Assembly (NCBI RefSeq): GCF_000230675.1
Contig: NZ_AGIK01000004.1
Coordinates: 186,001 to 250,000 of the forward strand
From: Synechococcus sp. WH 8016
GTDB taxonomy: Bacteria; Cyanobacteriota; Cyanobacteriia; PCC-6307; Cyanobiaceae
DNA: 64,000 nt
Reading direction: 5' to 3'
The position numbers and the translations under genes were made by a program. The notes under the pieces are model-generated. The model saw only the letters and a program-made list of their open reading frames with translations. It had not been told where the DNA came from and made no database searches. Within the stretch, counting starts at the first letter, position 1; every line of letters begins with the position of its first letter. Positions 36,552-45,793 of the stretch are shown here, in pieces.

Positions 36552-37019
36552 ATGACTCTGCAGATCGGCGATCTCGCGCCTGATTTCACACTTCCTGACC
36601 AAAATGGAGAACCTGTGCACCTGGCCTCCTTGCGGGGGCAGCGCGTGGTGATCTATTTCTATCCCAAAGACGCCACCCCTGGTTGCACGAAAGAAGCCTG
36701 TAACTTCCGAGATCGCTGGTCGTCCTTCAAGGACCATGGAATTCACGTCTTAGGAATCAGCAAGGACAACGCGGCCTCCCATACGCGCTTCATCGCCAAG
36801 CAGGAGTTGCCCTTCACGCTGTTGAGTGATGCGGAACCGTGCCCAGTGGCCAGCAGTTTTGAAAGTTATGGACTGAAAAAGTTCATGGGTCGCGAATCCA
36901 TGGGAATGATGCGACACACCTTCGTCATCGATGCCGAAGGACGGTTGGAATTGATTTACAGAAAAGTGAAATCTGATTCCATGGCCGATCAAGTCCTCAG
37001 TGATCTCGGCATCAGCTGA
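36552..37019 (+). CDS. bcp: Thioredoxin-dependent peroxiredoxin (BCP/PrxQ)
   Basis: 155 aa from ATG at 36552. Reduces hydroperoxides with electrons from thioredoxin. The peroxidatic Cys is in FYPKDATPGCTKEACNFRD with the resolving Cys five residues later (CTKEAC), the PrxQ pattern. Then LGISKDNAASHTRF and RHTFVIDAEGRL. Its 3' end overlaps the convergent coaX gene by 8 bp. Ferredoxin-thioredoxin reductase (ftrC, 26 kb away) is the likely source of reducing power in the light. Confidence 0.93.
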   Translation: MTLQIGDLAPDFTLPDQNGEPVHLASLRGQRVVIYFYPKDATPGCTKEACNFRDRWSSFKDHGIHVLGISKDNAASHTRFIAKQELPFTLLSDAEPCPVASSFESYGLKKFMGRESMGMMRHTFVIDAEGRLELIYRKVKSDSMADQVLSDLGIS

Positions 37020-37713
37020 CCAGCTCGACCATCGCCTCCATCACCAAGTTCGGTGCATGAAACACCTCTATCCCCAACTGCTCCTGAAGGTTCGGGAGTA
37101 ATTGGGGAGCATCTCCTCCACAAAGCCAAATCGGCCAAGGGCTTTGGGCATGAGCTTGACGGATAAGACCCACCAAACTTTGTTGCGCGCCAGAGCGCAT
37201 CGCCGCTTGGGTCTCGAAAGGGAAAGGCTTCGCGTCTTCGGGATCGAGGCCCACGGGAGAGGTCACGTTTAAACCTGCTGTGGCCTCAGCCATCGCACGC
37301 AATTGCAAGCCATAACCAGCCGCTAACAACCCACCAGAAAACGATCCCGTCGCCGAGATTCTGGTGAGGCTGAGAACCGTGCCTGCATCCACCACAAGAA
37401 CGCCGACATGCGTTTCATTGGCACGCCAAGCGCCCCATCCAGCGAGCGCTCGATCGATTCCTAACCAAGGCGGAATGCCCTGAAGAGGGATGTCAGCCAA
37501 GTTCAAGCGTCGGCTGGACTGCAAACAAGGATGCTGTGGGATCGGCCCCACAGCTGCCCAGGCCATGAGATCGCTAGGAGAATCCAACGCCTCTGGGGCC
37601 GCAACCTCATGCTGATAGACCCAGCGAGACGTGCCGCTCTGCTCTGCCCAGTGCCAGCGGCTGTTTCCAATCAGCAGGCAGCGGGATGGGAAATCCTCAC
37701 TAAATGCCATCAC
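37012..37713 (-). CDS. coaX: Type III pantothenate kinase
   Basis: 233 aa. First step of CoA synthesis. Type III features: N-terminal LLIGNSRWHWA (phosphate loop, Asp replaced by Asn in DxGNT), then VLVVDAGTVLSLTRI, GGLLAAGYGLQLRAMAEATA, and LCGGDAPQLLP near the end. Cyanobacterial members are divergent like this. It overlaps the cysH stop by 14 bp on the same strand, so the two are coupled. Confidence 0.85.
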   Translation of the reverse strand: MMAFSEDFPSRCLLIGNSRWHWAEQSGTSRWVYQHEVAAPEALDSPSDLMAWAAVGPIPQHPCLQSSRRLNLADIPLQGIPPWLGIDRALAGWGAWRANETHVGVLVVDAGTVLSLTRISATGSFSGGLLAAGYGLQLRAMAEATAGLNVTSPVGLDPEDAKPFPFETQAAMRSGAQQSLVGLIRQAHAQSPWPIWLCGGDAPQLLPNLQEQLGIEVFHAPNLVMEAMVELVS

Positions 37714-38473
37714 CCATCACACCTGGCAGGTGGATGCCGCATTCCTGCTTCAAACCAGCAAAGCGCGTGTCTCGCCCCGTCGCCTCCAGCCCATCAGGGC
37801 CACTGGAATGCCAATCTCCAACGGTGGAATACCCCTTTTCAAACAAGGGATGCTGAGGAAGATCGTTCTCCTGCATGTAATAGAAGACATCTCGTGAGGT
37901 CCACTCCAAAAGGGGTCTCAGGGACAAGCGACCGCGAATCGGATCGAGCGCCGTCATTCCCCGGCGAGTGTCCGTCTGTGCACGGCGCACACCACTGGCC
38001 CAACAAGACACCTGAAGACGATGCATCGCCTCTTCGAGGGGCTCAACCTTACGGATCTTGAGGTACAACTCCATGTCCTCAACAACGCCTGATTCCCAAA
38101 GGCGGCCATGAAGCGCCTCCATCCGAGCTGCAGACGATGGGGACTGCGCGATGTGGAGATTCAGATCGAAGCGTTGGCGAAGATCCTCGGCGTAGCGGTA
38201 GGTCTCCGCAGGGAGATAGCCGGTATCCACCCAAATCACTGGAATGTCTCCGCCTCGATCCATCCCGCTCAACAAATGGAGCAACACAGAGGATTGGATG
38301 CCGAAGCTCGTGGTTAGGGCAAAACCCGAGCCAAATTGCTCATGCGCCCACAGCAATCTTGCGCGCGCATCCAACGGCTCAAGCTGCAGACGCGCTTGTT
38401 GAAGTTCCCCCGCATCAGCCTTAGGGCCAGCGGCAACGACAGGCTGGTTCTCGGAGGTGGAGACATCCCTCAT
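37700..38473 (-). CDS. cysH: Phosphoadenylyl-sulfate (PAPS) reductase
   Basis: 257 aa from ATG at 38473, preferred because GGAG precedes it; ATGs at 38509 and 38563 are also in frame. It reduces PAPS to sulfite in assimilatory sulfate reduction. Motifs: FALTTSFGIQSSVLLHLLS (PP-loop-like), IPVIWVDTGYLPAETYRY and the catalytic Cys in KQECGIHLP near the end. The CC/CxxC pairs of Fe-S APS reductases are absent, so it is the PAPS type. Opposed to the NDH-2 gene with only ~85 bp between starts. Confidence 0.9.
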   Translation of the reverse strand: MRDVSTSENQPVVAAGPKADAGELQQARLQLEPLDARARLLWAHEQFGSGFALTTSFGIQSSVLLHLLSGMDRGGDIPVIWVDTGYLPAETYRYAEDLRQRFDLNLHIAQSPSSAARMEALHGRLWESGVVEDMELYLKIRKVEPLEEAMHRLQVSCWASGVRRAQTDTRRGMTALDPIRGRLSLRPLLEWTSRDVFYYMQENDLPQHPLFEKGYSTVGDWHSSGPDGLEATGRDTRFAGLKQECGIHLPGVMGDGI

Positions 38474-38557
38474 CTCTCCATCTTCCAACGCCGAGGGGCA
38501 TGGTGTCATGTCTATGGTTTCAAAAACCCGACTGAAGTTCTGACTTCTGACACCACC

Positions 38558-39706
38558 ATGCACAACGATCCAATCATTGTTGTGGGAGGTGGTTTTGCAG
38601 GTCTGACAACAGCTTTAGCGCTCAGTAACCAACGGCCTCGGCCTCCGTTATTGCTGATTGAACCGCGCCATCAATTTCTCTTTTTACCCCTTCTCTACGA
38701 ACTCCTCAGCGGCGAAATGAAGAGCTGGGAGGTGGCTCCCAGCTACGAAAGCCTTCTCCAGGGGCGGCGCATACCCCACCTGGATGATCGGGTGACATCG
38801 ATCAATACGGCCCAGAAATCTCTACAAACGAGCCGCGGCCAAGTCCTCAAATACAGCCAGCTCGTGCTCGCCACTGGCTCTGAGCCAGACGACTTTGGAA
38901 TTACAGGCGTCAAGGAGCATGCCCTGACCTTCCATTCTCTTGCGGATCTCCCTCTTCTTAAAGAACGCGTTCACAGCCTCCGCAACCGAGCCTCAAAAGA
39001 CGGGGCACTGGTCATCGTTGGAGCGGGAGCAACAGGCGTTGAATTGGCTTGCAAACTCAGCGACATGCTGGATGGATCAGCCAACATTCACCTCGTTGAA
39101 TTGGGGGACAGCGTTCTCTCACGATCTCGAGCCTTCAATCGCGAACAAGCACGAAAGGCCCTGGATCAACGGGGCGTCCATCGTCACCTCAACACGCGGG
39201 TGACCTCCGTATCGGCCAATGCCGTCCAGCTACTGAAAAATGACCGTCCCCAATCTCTCAACCACGACGGTTTGATCTGGACGGCAGGGACCAAACCGGT
39301 GCTGCCCCCCCTGACCCCCACCCCTCCCCGTGAGCGAGGACTGCTCTGTGTTGATGAAGGGCTGCAGTTAACGACGGACCCGAATGTGCTGGTCCTCGGG
39401 GATGTCGCTTGTCATAACGATGCAGAGACCCCTTGGCCCCGCTCTGCGCAAGCAGCACTTCAGCAAGGGACGGCGGCAGCCAGGACGCTTCAGGCGATTC
39501 GAATGGACAAGCCTGTCCCCGGTTTTCACTTTCAGGATCTTGGCGAGATGCTCAGTCTTGGCATCGGGGATGCTTCGATTACGGGCATGGGACTCACCCT
39601 CGCCGGTCCTCTTGCCTACCGGATGCGGCGACTCACATACCTTGCCCGAATGCCTGGACTCTCCTTGGGCTTGAGGTCAGCAGGCGCCTGGCTGGTTCAT
39701 TCTTGA
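38558..39706 (+). CDS. Type II NADH dehydrogenase-like FAD oxidoreductase
   Basis: 382 aa from ATG at 38558 (MHNDPIIVVGGGFAGL). Two Rossmann folds: FAD site VVGGGFAGLTTA at the N-terminus and NAD(P) site LVIVGAGATGVELACKLS (~155). Later VLVLGDVA gives the second FAD contact. Single-subunit enzyme that passes electrons from NAD(P)H to plastoquinone without pumping protons; often thought to sense pool redox state in cyanobacteria. Its TGA overlaps the TTG start of hflX. Confidence 0.85.
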   Translation: MHNDPIIVVGGGFAGLTTALALSNQRPRPPLLLIEPRHQFLFLPLLYELLSGEMKSWEVAPSYESLLQGRRIPHLDDRVTSINTAQKSLQTSRGQVLKYSQLVLATGSEPDDFGITGVKEHALTFHSLADLPLLKERVHSLRNRASKDGALVIVGAGATGVELACKLSDMLDGSANIHLVELGDSVLSRSRAFNREQARKALDQRGVHRHLNTRVTSVSANAVQLLKNDRPQSLNHDGLIWTAGTKPVLPPLTPTPPRERGLLCVDEGLQLTTDPNVLVLGDVACHNDAETPWPRSAQAALQQGTAAARTLQAIRMDKPVPGFHFQDLGEMLSLGIGDASITGMGLTLAGPLAYRMRRLTYLARMPGLSLGLRSAGAWLVHS

Positions 39707-41403
39707 AGCAGGCTCACCTAGCAGGCCGAACCAATGGCCTACGCCCATCACTGCATCGACAGCTTGAGCGTCTCAGTCAGAGGAGGCACCCCGGCCAGAG
39801 CGGCGCCGATCCGCTCACATTGGAGCGACTGTCTGAGCTGGTGCTGGAGTTAAAACAGCCCTTGCACTTGATCGTCGATGAGCGGGGACTCTGCCGACTG
39901 CTCTGGGTTGGGCCCCTCAGCGAATCGGATCAACTGCGCAGCCATCTACCTGGAGGGCCACGACGGATCAAGCGACGCTGGAGGTTGATCAGCAGCCTGC
40001 AAGGCAAGGCGGGGACGGACCTGAAGCCCGATGGCAGAGATGCCGTCGTCGCCCTTGACCTCAAACCCGACACCTGGCTTCGCTTTCAGGCATCGCCCTC
40101 CACAGGGGGAGGGCATCTTGCTTCGCTTTGGCAACCAGATCCAGGAGATCGTTCCGGCTGGCATCAAGCGGCCCTTGGCACGCTCAAGGAGCTATGCGAC
40201 CGTCCAGCCCCAGCCACTGCAAAGGGCCTTGATTCCCCTGGACCAACAACGGCTCCCGCGGACGTGCAAGAGCGGGTCTTGCTGCTCATCCTCACCGGTG
40301 CTGACGCCCAGCGGAGCGAAAGGGATCTGGCTGAATTGGAGGGGCTCGTTCGTAGTGCAGGTGCCCTGCCTGTTGCTGTCTGCCGGCAGCGGCAGGGACA
40401 ACCCAACCCTCAAACCCTCTGGGGCACGGGGAAACTACAAGAGGCGGCGCTCGAAGCGAGACGCCATCAAGCCACACTCGTGATCACAGATCGGGAACTC
40501 TCTCCCGTTCAAGCCAGGAATCTGGAGTTACTCATCGACTGCCCAGTCATGGATCGCAGTGAGTTGATCCTCGACATTTTTGCCCAGCGAGCGGCGAGCG
40601 CGGCTGGCCGTCTTCAAGTGGAGCTCGCTCAATTGCGCTACCGACTCCCGAGGTTGAAGGGCCGCGGCCTCAGCCTCTCGCGGCAAGGGGGAGGCATTGG
40701 CACGCGCGGACCCGGTGAAACCCAATTGGAAAAGGATCGGCGAGCCATCAGCCGTCGCATCGAACATCTCGGGCGTTCCCTGCTCCAGCTAGGCGCCCAT
40801 CGCGCCCGGTTGCGCGACCGCAGGGACGGCGTCCCTCGCGTCGCCCTTGTTGGTTACACGAATGCTGGCAAATCATCTCTTTTAAATGCGCTGTGCTGCC
40901 GCAATCCAGGGCTTGAGGTTTTAGCGGAGAACAAGTTATTCGCCACCCTTGACCCCACCACGCGAAGACTCAGCCTTCCCCAAACATCAGCGGCCCCGAA
41001 GGAGGTGCTGATCACCGACACCGTGGGGTTCATTCGTGAACTTCCCAAACCACTGCTGGAAGCTTTCCGAGCCACGTTGGAAGAAACACGCGAGGCCGAT
41101 CTTTTACTGCTGGTTGTGGATCTCGCAGACCCCGACTGGCAATCACAACTGGAGGCCGTCCATCAACTGTTGGATGGCCTCAGCTGTGACCAACTGCGCA
41201 AAGTGGTGGCCAATCAAATCGACCGTTGCGAGGCTTCAGCGATCGAGGCAATTCGCACTCTCGAGCCGGATGTGATCTACCTATCAGCCAAGGAGGGTAC
41301 GGGATTGAAAGGTCTGCGAAACTGGCTGGAAAAGCAGTTCTGGGACGACGCAACTACCCCTGAACCCTTCACCCAACAGACGGCATTACCCGACCATGGC
41401 TGA
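39703..41403 (+). CDS. hflX: GTPase HflX
   Basis: 566 aa from TTG at 39703, overlapping the previous stop as TTGA; the frame is open much further upstream but within another gene. It has a long N-terminal extension (~200 residues), then the HflX domain with LWGTGKLQE, GPGETQLE and, in the G domain, VGYTNAGKSSLLNAL (G1), DTVGFIRELPK (G3) and ANQID (G4). It binds the 50S subunit and rescues stalled ribosomes in other bacteria. The stop lies in a threefold 17-bp tandem repeat. Confidence 0.93.
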   Translation: MKQAHLAGRTNGLRPSLHRQLERLSQRRHPGQSGADPLTLERLSELVLELKQPLHLIVDERGLCRLLWVGPLSESDQLRSHLPGGPRRIKRRWRLISSLQGKAGTDLKPDGRDAVVALDLKPDTWLRFQASPSTGGGHLASLWQPDPGDRSGWHQAALGTLKELCDRPAPATAKGLDSPGPTTAPADVQERVLLLILTGADAQRSERDLAELEGLVRSAGALPVAVCRQRQGQPNPQTLWGTGKLQEAALEARRHQATLVITDRELSPVQARNLELLIDCPVMDRSELILDIFAQRAASAAGRLQVELAQLRYRLPRLKGRGLSLSRQGGGIGTRGPGETQLEKDRRAISRRIEHLGRSLLQLGAHRARLRDRRDGVPRVALVGYTNAGKSSLLNALCCRNPGLEVLAENKLFATLDPTTRRLSLPQTSAAPKEVLITDTVGFIRELPKPLLEAFRATLEETREADLLLLVVDLADPDWQSQLEAVHQLLDGLSCDQLRKVVANQIDRCEASAIEAIRTLEPDVIYLSAKEGTGLKGLRNWLEKQFWDDATTPEPFTQQTALPDHG

Positions 41404-41442
41404 TCTAAACCATGGCTGATCTCAATCATGGCTGAGCTCATC
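41394..41442 (+). repeat. Threefold tandem repeat at the hflX stop
   Basis: Three successive copies of CATGGCTGATCTMAAYC-like sequence, 17 bp period. The first contains the hflX stop codon; the third supplies the ATG of the next small frame. Confidence 0.7.
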
Positions 41443-41568
41443 GATCGTCATCAGCAGGCCAACCCCCTCCTCCCCCTGGCCCCTCTGCGCTTGGCCGCAC
41501 GACGCCCTGGCCAAATGCTGATGCTTAAGAGTCCTGCCTGGATGGTCCTGTCACCGGGAGGCAGGTGA
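41428..41568 (+). CDS. Possible 46-aa protein between hflX and ktrB
   Basis: ATG at 41428, reading MAELIDRHQQANPLLPLAPL..., with a later part RRPGQMLMLKSPAWMVLSPGGR. Its TGA overlaps the GTG of ktrB (GTGA), the spacing seen in coupled genes. There is no membrane segment or known motif; the repeats around the start may instead mean an evolving spacer. Confidence 0.4.
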   Translation: MAELIDRHQQANPLLPLAPLRLAARRPGQMLMLKSPAWMVLSPGGR

Positions 41569-42977
41569 GCGCCATGCCGATTCCTTACGCCATTCACCGC
41601 ACTCAGGCCTGGTACCGCCGCCTCACGATCCCCCAATTCACAGTTGTGACAGGGCTGCTTGTGATCGCAGCCGGCACCTTGCTTCTCGACACCCCACTCT
41701 GTTCAAGTCCGAGAGTGGGCTTGTGGGAAGCCTTCTTCACGGCCTCATCAGCCGTCACCGTGACGGGGCTTTCGGTCATCGACATCCGCGAAGATCTGAC
41801 CCGCCCTGGCCAGATCGTGCTGGCGATGATGATCATGGTCGGGGGCCTGGGATTGATGGCGGTCACCACGTTCCTGCAAGGCTTTGTGGTTCGCGGTACC
41901 GCTCTTCGGCGGCGCCTCGATCGTGGTCAAACCCTCGATGAGTTTGGGGTAGGGGGCGTAGGCAGCACCTTTCGAGGAATTGCGCTCACAGCTGTGGTGC
42001 TGATCTTGGTTGGAGCATTCCTGCTCTATGTCTTTGGCTTCACAGACATTGCTCCTGGAGGCGAACGGCTTTGGGCAGCTCTCTTTCACAGCATTTCGGC
42101 CTACAACAACGCCGGTTTTGGCCTCTGGAGCGACAGTCTTGAGACCTACCGCACCAACAGCACGGTGAACGCCGTAATCATGGTGTTGGTGGTTCTGGGC
42201 GGTCTCGGATGGCGTGTCACCAATGACCTATGGAGCAATCGCCAACGGCTTAGACGGCGTCATCTCAGCCTGCACACGCGCCTCGTGCTGCGCACCTCTG
42301 GTCTTCTCATCCTGATCGGGACCTTGGGATTAATGCTGACGGAATCACTCTCGAGGGGCCATGCACTCACAGGGATGGGGTTTGGCGAACGCTTAATGAG
42401 CGCCCTTTTTGAATCGGTGAGTTCAAGAACCGCTGGATTCACGACGGTGCCCCTCTCTTTGAACAGCATTTCCGATTCAGGCCTGTTGTTGGTGATGACC
42501 CTGATGTTCATCGGTGCGAGTCCAGGCGGAACAGGTGGTGGGATCAAAACCACAACGGTGGCAGCCCTCATGGCCGCTACCCGCTCCACCCTGCGCGGTC
42601 ACAACGATGTGGTGATTCGCCATCGACAGATCTCCGACAAAGTCGTGTTGCGCGCTTTGAGCATCACCGTTGCCTCCCTGCTGTTTGTGCTGGGGATGGC
42701 TCTGTTGTTGGCATTAAGCAGCAATCTCAGTGGAGAAGAACCGTTCACCTTCCTTGAGCTGGTTTTCACCTGCATCTCCGCCTTTGCCACCGTTGGTTTG
42801 GATCTAGGCGTCACGCGCCAACTGGCGCCTTTTGGTCAGTTTGTGCTTGTGATGGGCATGTTTGTGGGACGGCTGGGCATTCTTTTGCTTTTAAGCGCCA
42901 TCTGGGAAAGTTTTAACCGAGGGCATCTGCAGCGCGAGAATCGCGTTGGTTATCCCCGCGAGGATCTCTATGTCTGA
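41565..42977 (+). CDS. ktrB: K+ uptake channel subunit KtrB
   Basis: 470 aa (467 from the ATG at 41574). Membrane-embedded subunit of the Na+-dependent Ktr system. Four pore-loop repeats are visible with their selectivity Gly: SSAVTVTGLSV, SAYNNAGFGLW, SSRTAGFTTV and SAFATVGLDLG. Helices of the M1-P-M2 type surround each. It is followed 24 bp later by its regulatory partner ktrA. Important for osmotic balance in sea water. Confidence 0.94.
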   Translation: MSAMPIPYAIHRTQAWYRRLTIPQFTVVTGLLVIAAGTLLLDTPLCSSPRVGLWEAFFTASSAVTVTGLSVIDIREDLTRPGQIVLAMMIMVGGLGLMAVTTFLQGFVVRGTALRRRLDRGQTLDEFGVGGVGSTFRGIALTAVVLILVGAFLLYVFGFTDIAPGGERLWAALFHSISAYNNAGFGLWSDSLETYRTNSTVNAVIMVLVVLGGLGWRVTNDLWSNRQRLRRRHLSLHTRLVLRTSGLLILIGTLGLMLTESLSRGHALTGMGFGERLMSALFESVSSRTAGFTTVPLSLNSISDSGLLLVMTLMFIGASPGGTGGGIKTTTVAALMAATRSTLRGHNDVVIRHRQISDKVVLRALSITVASLLFVLGMALLLALSSNLSGEEPFTFLELVFTCISAFATVGLDLGVTRQLAPFGQFVLVMGMFVGRLGILLLLSAIWESFNRGHLQRENRVGYPREDLYV

Positions 42978-43001
42978 TCACCGATCCCAGGGAGCAGTGC
43001 A

Positions 43002-43706
43002 GTGAGGGAGTGGTGGCATTGGTCCCAGGCCAACCAGGCAGAGCCTTCAAGCTTCGGAATTGTGGGGTTGGGGCGTTTTGGGAGTGCTGTCTGCAAGGAA
43101 CTGATGCAAAACGGTGCTGAAGTTCTTGCTGTCGACCGCTCCTCAAAGGCCATCGAGGAACTCCGCCAACTCGAGCCATCGATCGAAGCTCGCATTGTGG
43201 ACTGCACCGATGAAGAAGCGCTTCGTGAGGCGGGGATCCTCGATATGGAAACCGTGGTCGTGGCCATCAGCGAACCCATCGAAGCCAGCATCACGGCCAC
43301 CTTGATTGCCAAAGACAGTGAAGGGAGCAAGGTTCGTCGCGTGATTGCAAGAGCCACCAGCGACTTGCACGAAAAAATGCTGAAGCGCGTGGGAGCCGAT
43401 CGGGTGGTGTTCCCCTCCCGAATGCAGGGAGAACGCCTGGGCGTGGAATTGGTACGACCCAACCTGATGGAGCGACTCGAGCTCGATAAGCATCATTCGA
43501 TTGAAGAGATCAAGGTGCCAGGCCGATTTGTGGGGCGCTCGCTTCGAGACCTCAACCTGCGCAAGAATTTTCGGGTGAACGTTCTTGCGGCGGGTCCCGC
43601 AAAAGAGCTCATGGTCAACCCACCGGCATCCCATGTCCTTCAAGACGGGCATGTCCTCGTGGTGATGGGTTTAACCGACGATCTCCAAGAGCTTCCAAAA
43701 ACCTGA
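43002..43706 (+). CDS. ktrA: K+ uptake regulatory subunit KtrA
   Basis: 234 aa from GTG at 43002. RCK N-domain with the Rossmann motif GIVGLGRFGSAVCKEL (~residue 18) and acidic end of strand 2 (AVDRS), followed by an RCK C-domain (HHSIEEIKVPGRFVGRSLRDLN). It forms an octameric cytoplasmic ring that gates KtrB in response to ATP/ADP or NAD(H). Directly after ktrB and 3 bp before anmK, so all three may be one transcript. Confidence 0.94.
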   Translation: MREWWHWSQANQAEPSSFGIVGLGRFGSAVCKELMQNGAEVLAVDRSSKAIEELRQLEPSIEARIVDCTDEEALREAGILDMETVVVAISEPIEASITATLIAKDSEGSKVRRVIARATSDLHEKMLKRVGADRVVFPSRMQGERLGVELVRPNLMERLELDKHHSIEEIKVPGRFVGRSLRDLNLRKNFRVNVLAAGPAKELMVNPPASHVLQDGHVLVVMGLTDDLQELPKT

Positions 43707-43709
43707 AGC

Positions 43710-44864
43710 ATGCGTGTTCTCGGTCTGATGAGCGGCACAAGCGCCGATGGCGTGGATGCTGTCTTGGTCGAGCTCTCGGGGGCCGCCGACCATCCCCAAT
43801 GGACCCTGCTGCGGTCAGCATCGCTGGACTACCCAACCTCCCTGCGGCAACGGATCTTGGCCGTAGGGCAAGGCGAAGCCACCACCGCGTCCTCTCTCCT
43901 CGATCTTTCCGAAGCCATCACCAAGATTCAGGCCGCAGCAGCTCGTCAGTGCGATCCAGAAGGGCAGGCAGAGCTGGTGGGTTGTCATGGCCAAACCCTT
44001 TGGCATCGTCCGCCTGAAAGCAGCGAAACGGGCGGACGTCTGCACGGAACGAGCTGGCAAATGTTGCAAGGCCCCCTGCTGGCACAGCTGCTGAATCGCC
44101 CTGTGATCTTCGACTTTCGGGCTGCTGATCTGGCCCTCGGAGGCCAGGGGGCACCCCTGGTTCCCAAAGCGGATGCAGCCCTTTTGGGACGAACCAATGG
44201 CTGGAGAGCCTTGCTCAATCTGGGTGGCATCGCCAATCTCACCCTCATTCCACCTGGCACAGGCCCTGATCGGCTCCAACCCGTTAGGGGCTGGGATTGC
44301 GGGCCTGCCAACAGCTTGATCGACCTGGCGATGGAGCAATTCAGCCAAGGGAAACAAAGCTGCGACCAGGGCGGCCGCCTTGCGGCGGAGGGTCACTGCA
44401 ATGAAGCGTTGATTCTCCGCTGGCTCGCTGAGCCTTACTTCCAGCTCAGCCCTCCTAAGTCCACCGGACGTGAATTGTTTGGGCGCGCTGATCTAACAAG
44501 ACGCCTTCAGGACATGCAGGGACAAGCCATTGCCAATCAAATCGCAACGCTCACAGCCTTCTCAGCCGCTGTCGTAGCGCAGGACTTACACAAGCTCTCC
44601 GACCAGAACCATCCCCTCCCCATAGAGCTTTTGGTCGCTGGTGGTGGCAGCAAAAACCGCACCTTGATGCGAGAACTCAACAGACGTTGCCGGGGACTGA
44701 GACTGCGTCGTAGTGACGAGCTAAAACTTCCCAGCCAAAGCCGAGAAGCCATGGTGTTTGCTCTTTTGGCGTGGTGGCATCACTTGGGATTTCCAGGAAA
44801 TGCGCCAGCGATTACGGGTGCACAACATGAGGCCGTCCTCGGAGTAAGGGTCAATCCAGCTTGA
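43710..44864 (+). CDS. anmK: Anhydro-N-acetylmuramic acid kinase
   Basis: 384 aa. Phosphorylates 1,6-anhydro-MurNAc released from peptidoglycan turnover. Motifs: start MRVLGLMSGTSADGVDAVLVELSG, GCHGQTLWH, FDFRAADLALGGQGAPLVP, LNLGGIANLT and GWDCGPANSLID. Full length with no gap. A pair of hairpins follows before the convergent ribbon-helix-helix gene. Confidence 0.95.
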   Translation: MRVLGLMSGTSADGVDAVLVELSGAADHPQWTLLRSASLDYPTSLRQRILAVGQGEATTASSLLDLSEAITKIQAAAARQCDPEGQAELVGCHGQTLWHRPPESSETGGRLHGTSWQMLQGPLLAQLLNRPVIFDFRAADLALGGQGAPLVPKADAALLGRTNGWRALLNLGGIANLTLIPPGTGPDRLQPVRGWDCGPANSLIDLAMEQFSQGKQSCDQGGRLAAEGHCNEALILRWLAEPYFQLSPPKSTGRELFGRADLTRRLQDMQGQAIANQIATLTAFSAAVVAQDLHKLSDQNHPLPIELLVAGGGSKNRTLMRELNRRCRGLRLRRSDELKLPSQSREAMVFALLAWWHHLGFPGNAPAITGAQHEAVLGVRVNPA

Positions 44865-44874
44865 GCGCGTAGCC

Positions 44875-44929
44875 CCAAACGGCCTGGGCGTTTGGATGAA
44901 GTCATTCAGGCTTAAAAATTCGAGCCTGA
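44875..44929. terminator. Two hairpins between convergent genes
   Basis: CCAAACG-N7-CGTTTGG at 44875-44895 and TCAGGCT-N10-AGCCTGA at 44906-44929. Both lack a long T-run but sit between the anmK stop and the stop of the opposite gene, so they probably act as a two-way stop. Confidence 0.55.
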
Positions 44930-44930
44930 G

Positions 44931-45239
44931 TTAATTCGGACGGTGAAGCCTGACCCGACGCGGTGCGCCCCGTAGCCGACCGGTTTGCTTCGACTCAAGA
45001 GCGTTGCGCAATTGCTCTGTTGACGACTGATGCGCGTCCGCACGAGGCGCTACCTGCCTGTCGCCTCCCTGCTCGTAACGCTGAACCCCTTGCTGGATTA
45101 ACACCTTGGCCATGTTGCTGACCGTGCGCGATTCATCCTCAGCCAAGGCCGTCAAGCGGAGGCAAAGTTCTTCGGGGAGCACCACCTGAATGCGCGGTGA
45201 CTTTGGCTTCCCACTGGATGAATTTTGGCGAGTGGCCAC
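44931..45239 (-). CDS. Ribbon-helix-helix-like protein
   Basis: 102 aa from GTG at 45239. Residues ~12-55 (PRIQVVLPEELCLRLTALAEDESRTVSNMAKVLIQQGVQRYE) have the strand-helix-helix pattern of CopG/Arc DNA-binding proteins. The rest is basic and polar (RRVRLHRPN end). It might be a chromosomal regulator; no toxin-like partner is next to it. Opposed to the 115-aa gene. Confidence 0.6.
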   Translation of the reverse strand: MATRQNSSSGKPKSPRIQVVLPEELCLRLTALAEDESRTVSNMAKVLIQQGVQRYEQGGDRQVAPRADAHQSSTEQLRNALESKQTGRLRGAPRRVRLHRPN

Positions 45240-45376
45240 GACCCAGAAAGAGGCAGAGCTACTTAAAAGTGTACAGAGATGCGCAAGGGTAGTATCCAGC
45301 ACTATGCTGCTGTCATTGATCAGATCCCTGATCCAACTGCAGGCCAGGCCCTCGGCCGCCCCATCCCAGGAGTGCC

Positions 45377-45724
45377 ATGACCCATTCCAAAAGCCCAGAC
45401 GTCAGCCCCCCCCAGCTACCAAGCCGTAGCAAGCCGGTCACGCGTAAAACAAACCGTCAAGGAGACGAGCGTCGTAAAACGCGGCGCCCAAGCCGAACCC
45501 CTGAGAACAGCGAAGTGCTGGTCTCAGCTGTCATCAGCACCTACCTGCTCACCCACCTTCATCACGTGCTCCAACGCGCTGAATACGGCGCCGTTCAAGA
45601 TGGACGCCGCTCACAAGCTGCCAACTACGCCCAGCTACGCAAAGTGCTTTGCATGGATGCCCGCAGCATGGAAGACGCCTCAGCCTCAGGCCTGAAGGCA
45701 ACGGAGCTCGACCAAGCTGCCTAG
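45377..45724 (+). CDS. Unknown basic protein
   Basis: 115 aa. Residues 1-45 are Lys/Arg/Ser/Pro-rich and probably disordered; residues ~46-110 are helical (VLVSAVISTYLLTHLHHVLQRAEYG...). No metal or catalytic motif. Divergent from the ribbon-helix-helix gene (137 bp apart). Not recognised. Confidence 0.55.
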   Translation: MTHSKSPDVSPPQLPSRSKPVTRKTNRQGDERRKTRRPSRTPENSEVLVSAVISTYLLTHLHHVLQRAEYGAVQDGRRSQAANYAQLRKVLCMDARSMEDASASGLKATELDQAA

Positions 45725-45793
45725 GCAGCGGCTTGGCAATGGGATGGCAGTTCGCGATGGTGTGAATAAGGTTTCGTCAGAAGCATCACGATC

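Noticed and set aside
44931-45724. Toxin-antitoxin pair (ribbon-helix-helix gene plus 115-aa gene)
   Set aside because: The two genes are divergent rather than overlapping in one operon, and the 115-aa protein has no toxin-like motif.
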